Origin: Lonicera japonica | Lineage: Eukaryota; Streptophyta; Magnoliopsida; Dipsacales; Caprifoliaceae | Reading direction: 5' to 3' | Assembly: GCA_021464415.1 (NCBI GenBank) | Contig: CM038464.1 | Coordinates: 52,186,783 to 52,250,782, forward strand | Length of the DNA: 64,000 nt | In this document: positions 13,835-27,092 of the stretch, one piece after another | Numbering within the stretch: the stretch's first letter is position 1 | How the letters are laid out: the number at the start of each line of letters is the position of its first letter | Notes under the pieces: generated by a model | Databases searched by the model: none | What the model was told of the DNA's origin: nothing | Seen by the model: the letters and a program-made list of their open reading frames with translations, nothing else | Made by a program: the position numbers and the translations under genes

Positions 13835-14335
13835 GTGAAACTCAATTCTAATGTTAGTGTGATGGGTATTAATCGCTTAGCTATGGCTGGGGGAGTTGCT
13901 AGAGACAGTGAAGGAAAATGGTTATGGGGTTTTGCTGCTAAATTGGGAAGTACGGAAGTGGAAAGAGCTGAGCTTCAAGCACTTAATTTGGGTTTAAAGT
14001 TTGAACGGAAGAGGCGAATTCCCAAGATTAGACTCTTATGTTGTGTTTAACTGCTGGTTATCTAAGCCAGCTAAGGATACCCATCTTTTGTTCCACATGA
14101 TTCAGGATTGTGTTAGGCTCAGTTGAGAGCCCTGTTGCTGAGAGTTCTGATTGGTTAGATGTGATGCTAATAATAGCACCGATATTTTGGCCAAGAAGGG
14201 CACGAGACGTCTGAGGAGTGCGTTATGCTAGATGCTCCTTTTGATGGCTTTGATGCACCTTAGTTTTTGTTTTTTGTGTTTCTCGGCTTAGGCCTTCTGT
14301 AGGACCAAAAAATGAAAAAAATAATGAAACTCATG
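13835..14335 (+). mobile_element. LINE remnant: RNase H domain and 3' tail
   Basis: An open frame at 13835-14047 reads like the plant L1-like RNase H domain: VKLNSNVSVMG, GGVARDSEGKW, GFAAKLGS, and an E..ELQALNLGL helix. A GTG codon opens the frame, so it is a fragment rather than a gene start. Downstream sequence to about 14,330 continues as a frame-damaged coding remnant (NWLSKPAKDTHLLFHMIQD-like) and ends in an A-rich tail. The upstream reverse transcriptase is absent. Confidence 0.75.
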
Positions 14336-16130
14336 TTAGGTTATTTTTATTGACTTTATTCTCTCAATAAAATCACATTTTTATTTTGTAAATGTTTTGT
14401 TCATGTTCACAATTGATTGAGTACAAAAATCTAGAAGCCGCGCTCTCAAGATCATGTTTGCATTGTCTTGGAAAGGTGTGAGATCTTTTATTATAGGTGG
14501 TGGATTTTTATTAGTTCATGAAAAGTTTTTCAAAAAGTTAACTTTGAAAATTCAAATGAGAAATTCAAATTGGATTTCTCTTCCATTTTAAATTAAATCT
14601 TTTTTTGTAAAAATTCATGCATTAAATCAAATACAATGTTTTAAGACAAACTTTAACCGACTTTAAATTGTTGTAAATTCTTCTAATCGAGTACAAATCA
14701 CAGCAAATAAAAAAAAAAAAAGTTTTTGTAAACTGTGGACCGGTATACCCAAAAGCCAATACCAGTTTGGCAGTAAAGTTTGCCTGGATTTTGTAATTGC
14801 GGACTAGTATCCCAGTTTTTCAGATCGGTCCGGCGGTAAACTTTCCTTGAGTTTTGCAACTGCGGACCGGTACGCTGTTTTGCCTATATCGATTCGGCGG
14901 TTAACTTTTGCTGAGTTGTCTTTTTCATCCACTTGCCCTTCTTTACAACTTGCATCACGATTTTCAAGGTACAAAATACATTAAACCAAGGCTCATCACG
15001 ATTTTCAAGGTACAAAATACATTAAACCAAGGCTCATTTTTGAGATATTTTCAAGCAAGTTGCATAACTTTTTAAACCTTGAATATTCTATATAAACAAG
15101 GCTATGCTACATCATTTAAACAAGCTTTTCTTTTGGAAAAATATTGAACATACTTTTGTTTTTTAAAAGCAAAAATCCTCCATTACCTAGGATTTGATTT
15201 TTCATGTCAATCTTTTGTGTTCTTCACAAAAAGAACAACAAATCCCAAATTGCGAGAACAGTGTGATACCGTGATGAGTGATTCGTTGTGAGGCTATTCG
15301 TGTGATTCAAATAAAAGGACAATAAGCACCGGAGGTGGGGACTACAGCTCTTCTTGTGTGACTTAAGTTTGTAAGTCTGTATTTGTTATTAAATTGTCTG
15401 TAAACTCTTGTGTTTTATAGTGTAAAGTTCTTGAGGATTAGTCCTACGTAAGTAGGGATACCTCGTTAATTCTGGTGTTGTTTGATTACTTTTTGTGTGA
15501 ATGATTTTTGCATGCTAGACAAGATCAAACAATCTTTTTAGTATTAAAATTGGTAGAAAACTAGAGTTTACTTTTACATTTTTTTTATTTGTCAATCAAT
15601 TTTATTCAAGTAACCAAAAAATAACATATCTAGGTAATTTATGTTTCCACACTCGTTAGCTTACTAGCTTTTTCAACTTCATAACCTCTCACTATATAAC
15701 TCATAATTTATTAGCATTTAATTTGGGCATGTTTTTTTCTTTTAACAATGTTTTGTTGCATAAGTTTAATTGAATCATTTTTTATAACACAAGTTTAAAT
15801 AAACCAACTTGTCTTTAGTTGCTAAGGGCCCAATTTTAATAATTAATATAGGGGCACACAATTTGTGCATGAATTTAATATTAAACAAATAGGGGAGCAT
15901 TCTATTGGCTGCTATAGAGGGGGTTACTCTAAGCTTTTAGGAAAAAGTGAATTCTTATCGGTGGTTAATCTTTTGAATGTTCAAGGTCCTAAATGGCTAA
16001 TTTCATGGATATAGGCTTAGCGCTAAAGAATATATGATCTCCAATTTCCTCTTCTAAGGTTGTTTGTAATTTGTCTTAGGCCCGCGTGAGATTAATTGGC
16101 CTACTTATCATCTAGCTCTTTTTTTTTGTC
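14336..16130. other. Gene-free AT-rich stretch
   Basis: No open frame of interest. Degenerate repeats of a GGACCGGTAT-type motif at 14,735-14,905 and a 41-bp duplication at 14,953-15,034 suggest retrotransposon-derived non-coding DNA, but I cannot assign a family. Confidence 0.45.
14953..15034. repeat. Two perfect tandem copies of a 41-bp unit
   Basis: The unit begins CATCACGATTTTCAAGG and ends AACCAAGGCT; the two copies are adjacent and appear identical, so the duplication is recent. Confidence 0.9.
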
Positions 16131-16134
16131 GTTA

Positions 16135-17566
16135 CAACAATCTTACCTATTCTAAGGTCGTATACGGCAATCTTTGATTAGATGCCTCTCGTTCTTGCAA
16201 TAGTTGCATAATTTCTTCGTGCAGTTTTTTGTGATATGCCCAAACTCCCTATAATAATGGCACTGTATCTGTGATTAAGGTTGCCCTCTTGCTTAGGCTG
16301 CATATATATGCAACATTTACAAGCTCAATAGAAACACAGTCTTGATTAAGACTAATTTGAGTAGCTAGACGATGTTCTTCATGTAATAATTCACTTAAAC
16401 AGGTTTCCAAGGATGGAACAAGGTGCCGATTGATCAACCCAGCCTGTGCAGTCTCAAATTCCGGGCAAAGCTTCATTATAAATTGATTTCTTTGTCTGTC
16501 AGCATGAACTTTTTATAGAGAAACTAAAACCTTTTTTGGCACTGTAGAAGAAACAATCCCAAAATATTCACTATAGAGATTCCGGAATCCATAATAGAAT
16601 TGTTGAATAGATAAATTACCCTATTTGTAATTCGAGATATCTGATTTCAGCCAATATTTTCGAGCAGTGTTATCTTGATAATAGACTCACTAAATGTACT
16701 CCCACACCTATCGGGAGTAAAGGGTCGAAGATCATTCATCATATAAGGTTCAATAAAATCGAGCAACCAAGTTACAATATGTGCTTTTTTGCTTTCTTAT
16801 TGAAAAAGCTCGTTTGGATCAATGAGAGCTCGAGTTAAACCGTCTAAATGACCCCATAATTGTTTTCCCTTAACATACATCGAGAACATAAATTCCCAAG
16901 TGGTGAAATTCTTGCCATTAAAGCGAATAATAGAGATTTTTTCACACATAGTGAATGTATTAATCACACAAAAACAAATAAACAACCCAACAGGCAGTCG
17001 AATAATCAAATATGTCGATTAAATGAATGAAAAAAATAATATTAAATACCTCATGCCTACACTAAAATCGTACAGCAGAAAACAAACCCCACAATCTTCC
17101 GCTTTATGGTAATGCAGAAAACAGAACAATTGGATATAGTACGTTAAACCGTTAGAAAATTGAGCGACACCAGTAAAAGAACTCGCACCAGAAGAAACTT
17201 CCAGAAAAGTGAGCGTCACCGGTAAAGGAACTCGTGTCGGAAGAAAATAGCAGAACAGGGAAATCGCAAATAAGACCACGTTTGCCCAGAAAACAATCCT
17301 AAAAACCTAGTCAATCAAATGAAAAAAAATATAGCTCTGATACCATAGTAATAATATTAATGTTTCACAATTTGGATTAAATGCCTCTCATTGAAGGCTC
17401 CCCATCTTATCAAATAGCCAAAAGAATCCTAATTACAAAATGAAAAAAAAACAAATTCCTAATAGATCGCTAAACTCAAGAAAACTAATTTTAGCTATCA
17501 AAATAAAATAGCTAAATACAATGTTTACTTAACTTACATATATATATATATATATATATATTAACA
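16135..17566 (-). mobile_element. Copia-type retrotransposon remnant: LTR, PBS and gag
   Basis: Read on the - strand. A probable LTR at about 17,346-17,566 starts TGTTAA. A primer binding site complementary to initiator tRNA-Met (TGGTATCAGAGC, complement at 17,334-17,345) follows. Then come a gag frame at 16,797-17,009 (ISIIRFNGKNFTTWEF, GKQLWGHLDG), a second gag block at 16,249-16,476 (KLCPEFETAQAGLINR) and a zinc knuckle near 16,145-16,240 (GHITKNCTKKLCNYC). Stops and shifts interrupt it, and no protease, integrase or RT was seen, so it is a dead fragment. Confidence 0.75.
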
Positions 17567-17814
17567 GTATCAAAGGGAAGTTTTTTTTTCCTAAAGTCTT
17601 GATATAATTTTGTTGTTGCAAGTGGGTGATGTATAGTGTCGCTTGCTGAACCACCATTGGTGAATAATCTATGTTGTAGCAATCATCTTTTCGTCATTGT
17701 CATCGCCACTGTTATTATCTCAACTGCCGCCGTTTTATTACTTAACGTCTCATTGCCGCCACGATTACCTCACTAGCTGCCATTCTCATATTTGACTTTA
17801 TTATAGGGAACATG

Positions 17815-18005
17815 AAACCCTAGCCTTCCACAACGAAACCTTAGCCATCCACTGCGAAATCCTTGTACCACAAAACCCTAGGCTTCGACCACGAAACTTT
17901 AGCCTTCCATCGCAAAGTCCTTCCACCACAAAACCCTAGCCTTCCACCACTAAACCCTAGTTGTCCACCATAAGCACCACAAAACCCTAAACTTTCACCA
18001 CAAAA
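17815..18005. repeat. Degenerate tandem repeat of an AAACCCTAGCCTTCCACCAC-like unit
   Basis: Roughly seven imperfect copies of a 20-30 bp unit. AAACCCTA resembles the plant telomere unit, but the unit is longer and irregular, so an interstitial telomere tract is not supported. Confidence 0.6.
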
Positions 18006-18421
18006 TAAAAAGTTAAGAAAGGCAAGGGTCAAGTCCATCTCAAACCATACTTGTACTAACATTTTAAGCATACAATTTCCACAACCAATAAAACATCATA
18101 AAGCTTTGCATAATAAGCACTTCACATTTTTAACTTATAAACAAAAGCCCTACACACTGAGCCTCTATAATTTCGAAAAAGACCCCCACATGCACCTCCA
18201 GAAGCACTAGATAGCCAATATAATATCATATTATGAAATTCTACATACCCTTCATCTCTTTTTCATTTTTTTTAGTTTTTTTACGCCCATCTTAATTTCT
18301 TTCCAAAGGAAAGGCACGTACCTTAAGCATGGCAACTTACGGATTTTTAACCCAACCTAACTATAATGAGTCAGATTTGGAATTTTTTGGATTTTTTTTG
18401 TGTGTGACCGAGAAGGGAATG

Positions 18422-21043
18422 TGTAACACCCCCGCCTTAATGTACAGGACAACACCCGTAATTAAGACCTGGAGTGTCACTAACCCATCTTAGATTGACT
18501 AAAATTGGTATATATGTAAATACATAAAGAAATTCAAATAGTAATATCATGCGTGTTAACAATATTTTCATAATCGTACTGATGATGATAGTACCGTACA
18601 TAAACATGCATACATGCATACAGCCGTGACACAAAACCAATTAAATAAGTTCAAGCAATATATAACACTTCGGGCTAGCCGGAGCTTCCCAAGATAACAT
18701 ATACACAACAAATTGATGAATCCGTATCAGAGCTCTCTATTTCAATCCCGAACCCGCCGTCTCATTAATATCACACGTCCCCTGTATACCTGTAATAGTT
18801 AGAAAACGGGGTGAGCTCACAGCTCAGTAGGGGGGGGGTGAAGGGCATATATTCAAAAAAACAGGTTTATAAACATATCTTTCAAACCACGTGTAATTCA
18901 TTAATATAAACAAGAACCATGTTCATCAATTGACTACGCATGTACGTGCTCATGCAATTTACCTCTCGTGTCAACCGACTTCCATACCGTAGAGAACCTA
19001 AGCTGTAAGTATATTCTCATGCCACCGAGATGTCGAATCCTCAAGCTGATACCCTGGGATCAATTGTCCCGATCCCATATAAATATAAATAGCAACAGTC
19101 TTGGGACCAATCATCCCGATCCCATATAGGCATTGATAACAACCAAACTATAGTGCCTTGCCAATTTGCCTAGGTTTCTGGACTCCACACCGGTGGCTTA
19201 TAGGCAGCCAAACATTGCCCCCAGGGGTTTAGGGCTTTTCAACCCAAGGGCACCGGGCCCTGCCTATTTTTTTTCATCCCGGCAAGCACTATGAAAACAG
19301 ATATTCATATCACCCTTGGTCATCCACGACCAAGTACAATCATTTCCAAGAGATCAATCAACCAATCATATCCGATAAGACAATATCAAAATAAAAATGA
19401 AGCTTCCATGAATTTTCCATGACATGTAACCTCCGAACAAATATATATATATATATAAATGAGTTCTCAGCATCATGATAAGAGATAAATGCCCATTCGG
19501 TAGGCCATAAGGGAATTCGAGCTTGCTGAAGAATCTTAAAGATTGCGGTTGACACAAAAATGATGCACAACATGCATACATGCTCTTTATGACAACTAAA
19601 AACAACACATGCCACTTAAACTTCATTCATCATGTATCCATGTTCCTTAGTATATACATAATCCATTTGAATGCCGTCAAGCATGTATATCTAAGAAACA
19701 TCACTCACAAGTCTATATTACATAAATGTTAAGTTCAAATGGCATATCTAGTTACAAATCATACGCTCATGGTTTTATAAATCATAAAACATCATCATCC
19801 TCATTAAATATCCTCCAATAATAACTTAATTAAAATTCTTAATCATCAAATATTAACATAGTAACCCAATTCATTAACCAAATGAATTTACTCAAATTAT
19901 GGAGTGGACTTTTGAATATTTAAGAAAATATTCAAGATTCCCGCGTAGGAATCAATACCGCACACCAATCTTGTAAAATTCACCAAAAATTCATTCCTTA
20001 TCCTTTTTAGGTAATTCTAAAGCCATAAGTTAGGTATTAAACTATATTTTAAAATACATACTTGATACTTCACTTTTATCATTACCAATCTGCCCAAATT
20101 TAATCAAAACAGTGGCCAAAATATGTTATTTAACTACCGATTTCAATAATCGAGTAAGAACACAACATGTGTATAAACCTATTTGAAAACATATAAACAA
20201 GTTTATTAAGTTTCAAAAACCAAGAAAATACCCCTACCTCAGTTTATGAGTAAGAAAGAAGAAGGAAATTTGATGCTTCAAGCTTCCCCAAAGAGTCCTC
20301 AAGGTAGAAGATAATGAATAGCAAGCTAGGAGGTGTTTCGAATGTTTTTCGATGTTTAATCCTTCGATCGGGAGTGAAAATAGGTAAGAGACGCTCAAAA
20401 ATACCTATCTTTCTCTCTCTAGAACTCTCTAGAGTTTAGTGGAAGTGGCTGGTTCGAAAATGGTTGAAAAATGGCTTAAAACGAGCTAAACCCGACTTTA
20501 AGTCGGTTGCTACAGTAACTCGCGTAGATTTTTTTTGGTTCTGGAGCACTATTTTTGTTTTGGCCATAACTTTTGACTCGGAACTCTGATTGAGGTGTTC
20601 TTTATATGCACGGAAAGGTATTTCAAAGGTCTACAACTTCCTAAGAGGAAGTTTTCCCAAATTATGGACTCATTTTTCCCAGAAATTCACCAAAGACAGC
20701 GCTCTGCCGCACGCTATCAAACCATCAGAATTTAGCGACACGCCTACTTCGCGCCCTGTTTTGACCCACGAGGAGTGCGAATTAGCTTTCGGCCAAAACA
20801 CGAAAGTTGTAGAATGATGCAAATAATAGACACATGCATGAGCGAAACTTCAATCGGATAAGTAACGGAGGAATTACGATAGCCCAAAGTTAGGTCGAAT
20901 TAACGAATCACAAAGAACCCAAAACTTCCTATTTACCAATCGAAATTAATTCGGACCACCCGAATCACTAAAAGATCACTTAGATGAGTGTAAAGAAACC
21001 TAATACAACATACTTAACATTAATATGAACACGGGGTGTTACA
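18422..21043. mobile_element. Solo LTR (Gypsy-like), 2.6 kb
   Basis: It begins TGTAACACCCC and ends GGGGTGTTACA, an 11-bp inverted pair with TG..CA ends. A perfect 5-bp target duplication, GAATG, flanks it at 18,417-18,421 and 21,044-21,048. No gag or pol lies inside. TGTAACACCCC ends are common in plant Ty3/Gypsy LTRs. The simplest explanation is a single LTR left after recombination between two LTRs; a non-autonomous element without visible internal LTR boundaries is less likely. Confidence 0.8.
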
Positions 21044-21225
21044 GAATGAGTTTGAAAAAAATTAGGGAAGAGTTTGGGTTTTCATAAATTCAACCTGGTT
21101 AAATTGTCTTGACTTTGAATGTAATATATTTTTCTTTAAATACTGTTACAATATCATATTGGAATAATAACTTAGAATAGTTATTTGGGGAGTATCATTT
21201 TGGGTGGTTACATTTGAATAGGTGA

Positions 21226-24200
21226 TTACATATGCTTTTTATATTTTGATCAGCTCATTACATATGTTCTTAGTCACTAATTTGGTGGGATTTGACCCTC
21301 TTGACAGTTTGATTTGTTCCACCACAAATTCCACTTTCGTTCCTTTTTTTTTTGTTTCTGCAAAACTTCCTACTTTTTCTCTGGTGTGGCAGTTTTTCTC
21401 TGGGCAGGTAATTCAACTTTCCCATCTTACAGTTTTACTTCATATTTGTGCATTGACATTCTGTTTCTGTTCTTTCTGGGTAATAAAGCAGATCATATAT
21501 GCACTAATCAATTTTCATATATGGGGTTAATAAAAAAAAATGGATGAATTTTTGAATATGGGTTTCATCTCTCTTGAGTTGATTGATTAATTCCAACTTT
21601 TATACTTTCTTGGAACCTATGAGTTGATGATAATTTTACAAATAAAACAAGATAAGGTTTTAGCAACTGAGTAAGAGATAGTGTGGTCAAAGCTCTTATA
21701 AAATTTATATGTGAATATACTTAATTAGAAATTCTAAAAAACACAAAAGATGGGACAAAATAATTAAGCAACCCAACGTTTTAGAAAAACTTAAAGAGTT
21801 AAGTTGGTTTGAGAATTATTTTTTTGCTTATGCTCTTTAGGGTAGTTTTCTTATTTGCCATGTTACTGGAAAGTCCCCTCCACCCACAAATTTTTGTTTT
21901 CCAGGAAAAATTACCATATAAATAACTGTCTAGAATTGAATTCTTCGTAAATTTATCATACAGACCCGGGGTGCATTAAATTTTCTAAGGAATCAATTTC
22001 CGTGATACAACTAATTCTAGCTGTCATAATCCATAAACCCTCCTTAATTTTCCTTGGAAACTTTTCAAGAAATTCAACTATTTTTCCATCTAAACTAACC
22101 AGAAGCACCATCAAATCGTACCACCTGGAGAATTAATCTGGTTGAGTTCTTTTATTTGCTCATCTCTTACTCCTACATCTTTTACAGTAATATATGCTTA
22201 TGAAGGGCATGGTTATTGAGGTTAAGCACCTAAGTTTGGTTACAATTTGTTTTATTATACACAAATATTGACTTCAAGGAAATTAAAGGCCAAAACTCTT
22301 ATTTAACTATCGAGATTGGATAAATTGGTTTTGGAAACATAACTCTCATTTTGAGACGTTGCAAAATGAGAAGAAACATGAAAGTAGAACTCTTAATTGA
22401 GGCGAACAATTACTGGAGGTAGACAGTAAATTCATGAGGAGAATAACTTCATTGCTTTCAATGGGGTTTCCCTTTAAGTGTATTCTCCAATTTCTAGCAG
22501 AATTGTGATCTTTTAGCAATTTAGTTTATACAGAGCAGTTCCAAATTGTTCGAAACATCAATCAAATATGTTCCTGCTTTTTACTTTCTAATCTCGATTT
22601 ATATGCTTGAAGAACGCCTTTTTTTGACATGCCGTAGTCTCTTACAGTTTGAAGTATATTTGTGAATTCGATTGTGTCACTGTGCGATTTTATGAAGATG
22701 TAACTTGGATTTGTATTCAGTGAGGCTGCAACCTTACTGAAAAGGGAGGTTCCTAAAAAAGCTTTTGAGAGTATGAACACAAAACAGTGAGAGCTGAGAA
22801 GCAAGGCAGATAGCAAATGCTGCCATCACAGTAAAATCTAGGAGGGGTTTCTACTAGAAAATATCGTCTAGTGAGAGGAACAATATTGTTCACTTTGGAT
22901 TCTCTCTTATCGTTTTAGAATGTCACATACCAAGTCCTAAAACATAGCTTTCCTGGGCGGATTGTTCTATGTGCCCCATTGTAGATGTGCAATATGTGCT
23001 AGCAAGCTATATAGTATGAGTGTTCATCCCACAATGCCTAGGTGAGGTAAGTTGATGAGCTATATATGTGTAGTCATCACTCACTAGTCCTTCCTAGTTC
23101 CTAATAAGAGGCTTTTTGGAAATAAAAGCAAAACTGTGAGGGTTTGAGCTCAAAGCGGACAATATCTTACTTGTTGGTCCTCCCAAGCATGTTTCCACAT
23201 GGGATCCATGGCGGGTCATCATGTGCGACTGGCACCAATTTGGCATAAATTTATTGATTCCGGGTTGCCCAATGCGGCTTTAAAACGTGTCATTCCAAGT
23301 GGTGAAATGTTCTGGTTTTGTTCAAGAACTATATAAGTTCTGAGTCTTAGCTAGGGACCCAACAGGTTAGCCTCACCTCATCGGCTCATCCATCTTTGTC
23401 CTCAACCTCAGGAATCTTGGCCTCTCGAACTAGCAACTAGATCACTGATGTTGATTCAGGCTGAATATGAACGTGTATGCCTTTGTTACATTAAGAAAAC
23501 AACTCGTGTATGTGTGAGAAATATGGGAAAGGGTGTTTACTGTTTAGACTAATATCATCTGTACCATGATACTAAAGGCCAAAAGATCACTCTCACGACC
23601 CTAAACTACTAGAAAGTAGCAAATATTCTTAAAAAAACCGACTTTTAAATAGGGTCTCTTAAGTTAAATTATGTTTAGAATGCTACTCTAACTTACCAAC
23701 ATATAGCATCATCAGCATACTCCATCTTTCTACAGCGCCTCTGCTTGCTCGTTTCGTTTGAGATTTTTGTTGTTTACAGGAAACCTAAATTGATAAATAT
23801 ACATATAATCTTGGTTAAAGCTCAAAGTTTATATAACAGAATTAATATCTTCCGATTCCAGGAAAATGTATTGAGACTTGAAACAAACCAACCCTGAGGA
23901 CAAGGAATCTTGTAGAATGGATTCTGAGATGATAGTAGTATAGTACATAATGGAGGGTGCCACTGCAAAAGAGTGAGGTGGCGAGTCTGGGCGCCACCTA
24001 GGGTAACAGCCTGGCAATGCAACTGCTCTGACTGCTCGATGAGAGGGAACACGGGCTTCATTGAACCTTCAGAACAATTTGAGTTTCTTGGAGATTCAAA
24101 AGAGTTCCTCACTACTTATACATTCAGCACACACACGGCTAAGCACACATTTTGCAAGGTATGTGGGATAACTTCCTTCTATATACCACGTTTCAATCCA

Positions 24201-25040
24201 GATGGAATCGCGATTACGTTTAGGTGTGTGGATGAGGGGATGCTCGCCCATGTTGAGATCAAGTGTTTTGATGGGAGGAATTGGGAGGGCTCCTATGATT
24301 CGTCGGGTATTGCTTTACTTTCAAAGAGTCCAAATGAAGGGTCGAAATGAGTTCCAAAGAACAGGGTAAGAAGAGGCAATGGTTTTATGACAATTGTTTG
24401 ATCAATGAGGGTGTGCTAGCTCTTTTGAGTAGTGTTATGCACAATATACTCTGCACGGAATATGTAATTTATATGTCTCTTTTGTTGGCCTTGCTTCATT
24501 TTTTGAAACTGTCATGTACGGAGTGCCATCCGGGTTATCTCATTCATGTAATGCAATAATACATAGAAGGGTCTAATCCAACATATATGTATACTACACC
24601 AAAATTAATGTATAGAAAATTGTGCAATTTATTTTGGTCCATTAATAAGATCCGACTAAAGTCAAGTTGTGGGCAAATACTTCATCATTTTTTTGTGTAA
24701 GGTTGGATATACGAACCGGACATATGTTTGGTAATAAATTCAGATGTGGACTAGTATTTTTTGTGAATAGAATTCAGATATATCTTAATCTGATCAAGGT
24801 AGATAAAACATGATCCAGCTCATATCCAATTAATTGGAAAGGCTTACTACCTTCCTTAGCTAAGTCCATCAAGACTAGGGGACTAGGGTGGTCAATTTTG
24901 AGAATCAATTATACCAAATCAAAACATCTCAACAAGGAGAAAATGTTCAATACAACAAATATATCACATATTATCATATATTCAATGAAATTGTAGAAAA
25001 GTGTGCATTTCTCTCCTCAATCACATGAGTCATTACATTT
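21226..25040 (+). repeat. Segmental duplication, copy A (contains a GFA-domain gene copy)
   Basis: Alignable by eye with 27,093-31,125 over most of its length in direct orientation. It includes a putative 5' untranslated exon ending near 21,407 (donor CAG/GTAATT), a large 5' intron, the GFA coding exon and the 3' flank. About 200 bp at 23,690-23,895 has no match in copy B, while copy B has two transposons that copy A lacks. Confidence 0.85.
23917..24350 (+). pseudogene. CENP-V/GFA-domain gene, copy A, N-terminus disrupted
   Basis: The family (glutathione-dependent formaldehyde-activating enzyme / CENP-V fold) consists of small zinc proteins of about 130-140 aa with CxC and CxxC metal sites; the plant role is not established. 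Codons for the zinc motifs GGCHC, CNCSDCSMRG and CKVCGITSFY are all present. The start homologous to copy B (23,917) meets a TAG at 23,941 after eight codons, because copy A has about 8 extra bases there. The frame that continues through the domain to the stop at 24,350 has no ATG ahead of the first zinc motif, only a GTG at 23,973. Unless an upstream exon supplies a start, the product would lack the first metal ligands. Otherwise the body is intact. Confidence 0.75.
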
Positions 25041-27092
25041 ATCCAATAATTATAACGGGTTGGGTTTGCCGAACCCGAATCCCATCATCCTAAAATTGTT
25101 CTCAGCCTCACTTGAACCTGACCCAATCCAAGACAATTTTTGAATTGAAAACCTCAAACCCACCTCGTTTACTTGTAAGCTTGGACTTGAACCCAAATTT
25201 CATCCGAAGGTTAAAGGGATGCGTGTGGTTGTGTCATGTTTTTGTTCAAGTGTTGAGCATAAAAGACCGGTAAAGACTAATGAGTGAAGTATTTAAACGT
25301 AATGAGTTTAGGAGTTAGAGCCTTAACTAGGATTGACCTATTCCGACTTGTTATAATTATATAGTATTATAAAATTATTTAAAGATGATAAAATAATGAT
25401 AGAAAATACTTAAACATGAAAAACTGGATAAAAATACTTACTTCATAAAATATTGCACATGTATAGGTCATTTACAATGTCGTGTTTATGTATCACATAT
25501 GTATCATACGTGTCATGTGCTTTAAATAATGTCTATGCATACTTGGCATAAGCTTTGTATCCATAGATGGACTTTAAAACAATGATCTCCCATGGTTGTG
25601 TTTCTGAATTTCTCTCTCCCTTTTATTGATTTTTTCTTTTGTTAAATAAAATTAGATGTTGCTTAATAGATTTTGTTGTGTAGTATTTTTAAGTACAAAT
25701 TTATTTTTGATCTATTTTAAGTACAAATTTTATTAAACGGAAGTTTGTGAAATAAAAAATAAAATAGTTTATCTATATCTATATTTATATTTATACTATA
25801 TATAAAAGTACGAATACACGTGTACGTTTTTTCCTTTTTTGTATGGTCAAATATGCCCATTAATTTTATAATTATATATCAACCTAAGATAATCAGACTT
25901 CTTATTATTTGTTTATTTAACTTATAAAAGTTCACATTAGAATAAAAGTTTACATTGACAAAAAGTTATTATTTAACTAATAACAATCCACAGTATAATC
26001 AAAGTCTATATTGAATATAATATTACTTTATTTATTGAACTTATAGAATTCACATTATAATCAAAGTTTACATTGATAGAGATTTCTTATTATTTAACTA
26101 ATAAAAGTCCATAACTCCACATTAGAATCAAAGTCTACATTGAATATAATATTGCATTATTTATTTAACAAGCATTGTCAATATCTTTCAATCTCTCACC
26201 AACTATTCTGTTCAAGTTATATGAGGTTATCACTATTCTTTTTATTTATTGGCATATGATTTATTATTATCTTTAGTTCTTTGATAAATAAGTTGCAAAG
26301 AGGAGTTCAAGTTATATCACCATCATTTTTCTTTATTAAGATCACTATTTGTCAAGTAATTTTTTTATTTACTATCATTTGATTTATTATTATTGTTTAT
26401 TCTTTGATATAGAAGTTGCAAAGAGGAGAGATAAAGTCATTTTTTTAAAAAAATTGGCAATTTAATTTATAATTCTAAATTAAAATATTCATTAATAATC
26501 ACGTACAACGCATCTACCAAAAAGCTAGTATAAGAAAAAAGCACAAAAGTTGAATTACTTTATTAAATATAGCGTGTTATATCATACCAATGCCTTGTCA
26601 TTTAACTAGTTATATTATTAAATCAATCATCTCTTATTAGAATATAGTACTATATTCTTTTAAAATTTTATATTATTCTAACAATAATTATAATTATTTT
26701 AATAGTACTATCACCCTATCATAACCACAAAGAGAGGAAAAAAAAACACCAGGAAGCTTTTTTTCTACTTTATTGGAGTAGAATATGTTCACACATACTC
26801 TAGAATTTTTTATTACAATTATTGTTTCTTCTCGATAACCAAAATTATAGTGGTTGCTATTTTGAAAATGGTCCCTTATTATTTGAGTTTGTTAAACCCA
26901 AGTATATATTCTCATTACACTGTCTTAAATATTTGGATCGTGACAAAATAACAAAGATAATTAATATTAACAATAATACAATATTACTTAAAAAATTCAA
27001 TCCTATAATTAAATCTTAACAATTAATTAGCTGATAACTAAATCCATAAGTGCATTTGGGTTAACAAAATCAAGAAAAGTAAATTATTTTAA
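25041..27092. other. AT-rich spacer between the two duplicated segments
   Basis: No gene. It includes a putative Helitron (25,772-26,528). The rest is AT-rich unassigned sequence, with a 198-bp open frame at 26,822 that shows no recognisable domain. Confidence 0.5.
25772..26528. mobile_element. Non-autonomous Helitron
   Basis: The 5' end begins TC after an A, in a stretch ending ATATATAAAAGTACGAA, which matches the usual start of plant Helitrons. The 3' end is CTAG followed by T, giving insertion between A and T. No target duplication is expected or seen. Inside are two imperfect tandem repeats: one at 25,890-26,170 around AATCAAAGTCTACATTGAATA, and one at 26,170-26,430 around GTTGCAAAGAGGAG. 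No Rep/helicase coding is present. I did not confirm the 3' hairpin. Confidence 0.6.

Noticed and set aside
17815..18005. Interstitial telomere repeat
   Set aside because: AAACCCTA occurs, but the units are 20-30 bp and irregular, not a TTTAGGG array.
20590..20817. 75-aa frame within the solo LTR
   Set aside because: Lies inside an LTR defined by ends and target duplication; no recognisable domain.
23973..24350. A 125-aa open frame in GFA copy A taken as an intact gene
   Set aside because: It opens with GTG, not ATG, and begins after the first zinc motif; the homologous ATG leads to a stop.
25890..26430. CRISPR-like repeat-spacer array
   Set aside because: Imperfect AT-rich tandem repeats inside a putative Helitron in a plant nuclear genome; units are irregular in length and sequence.
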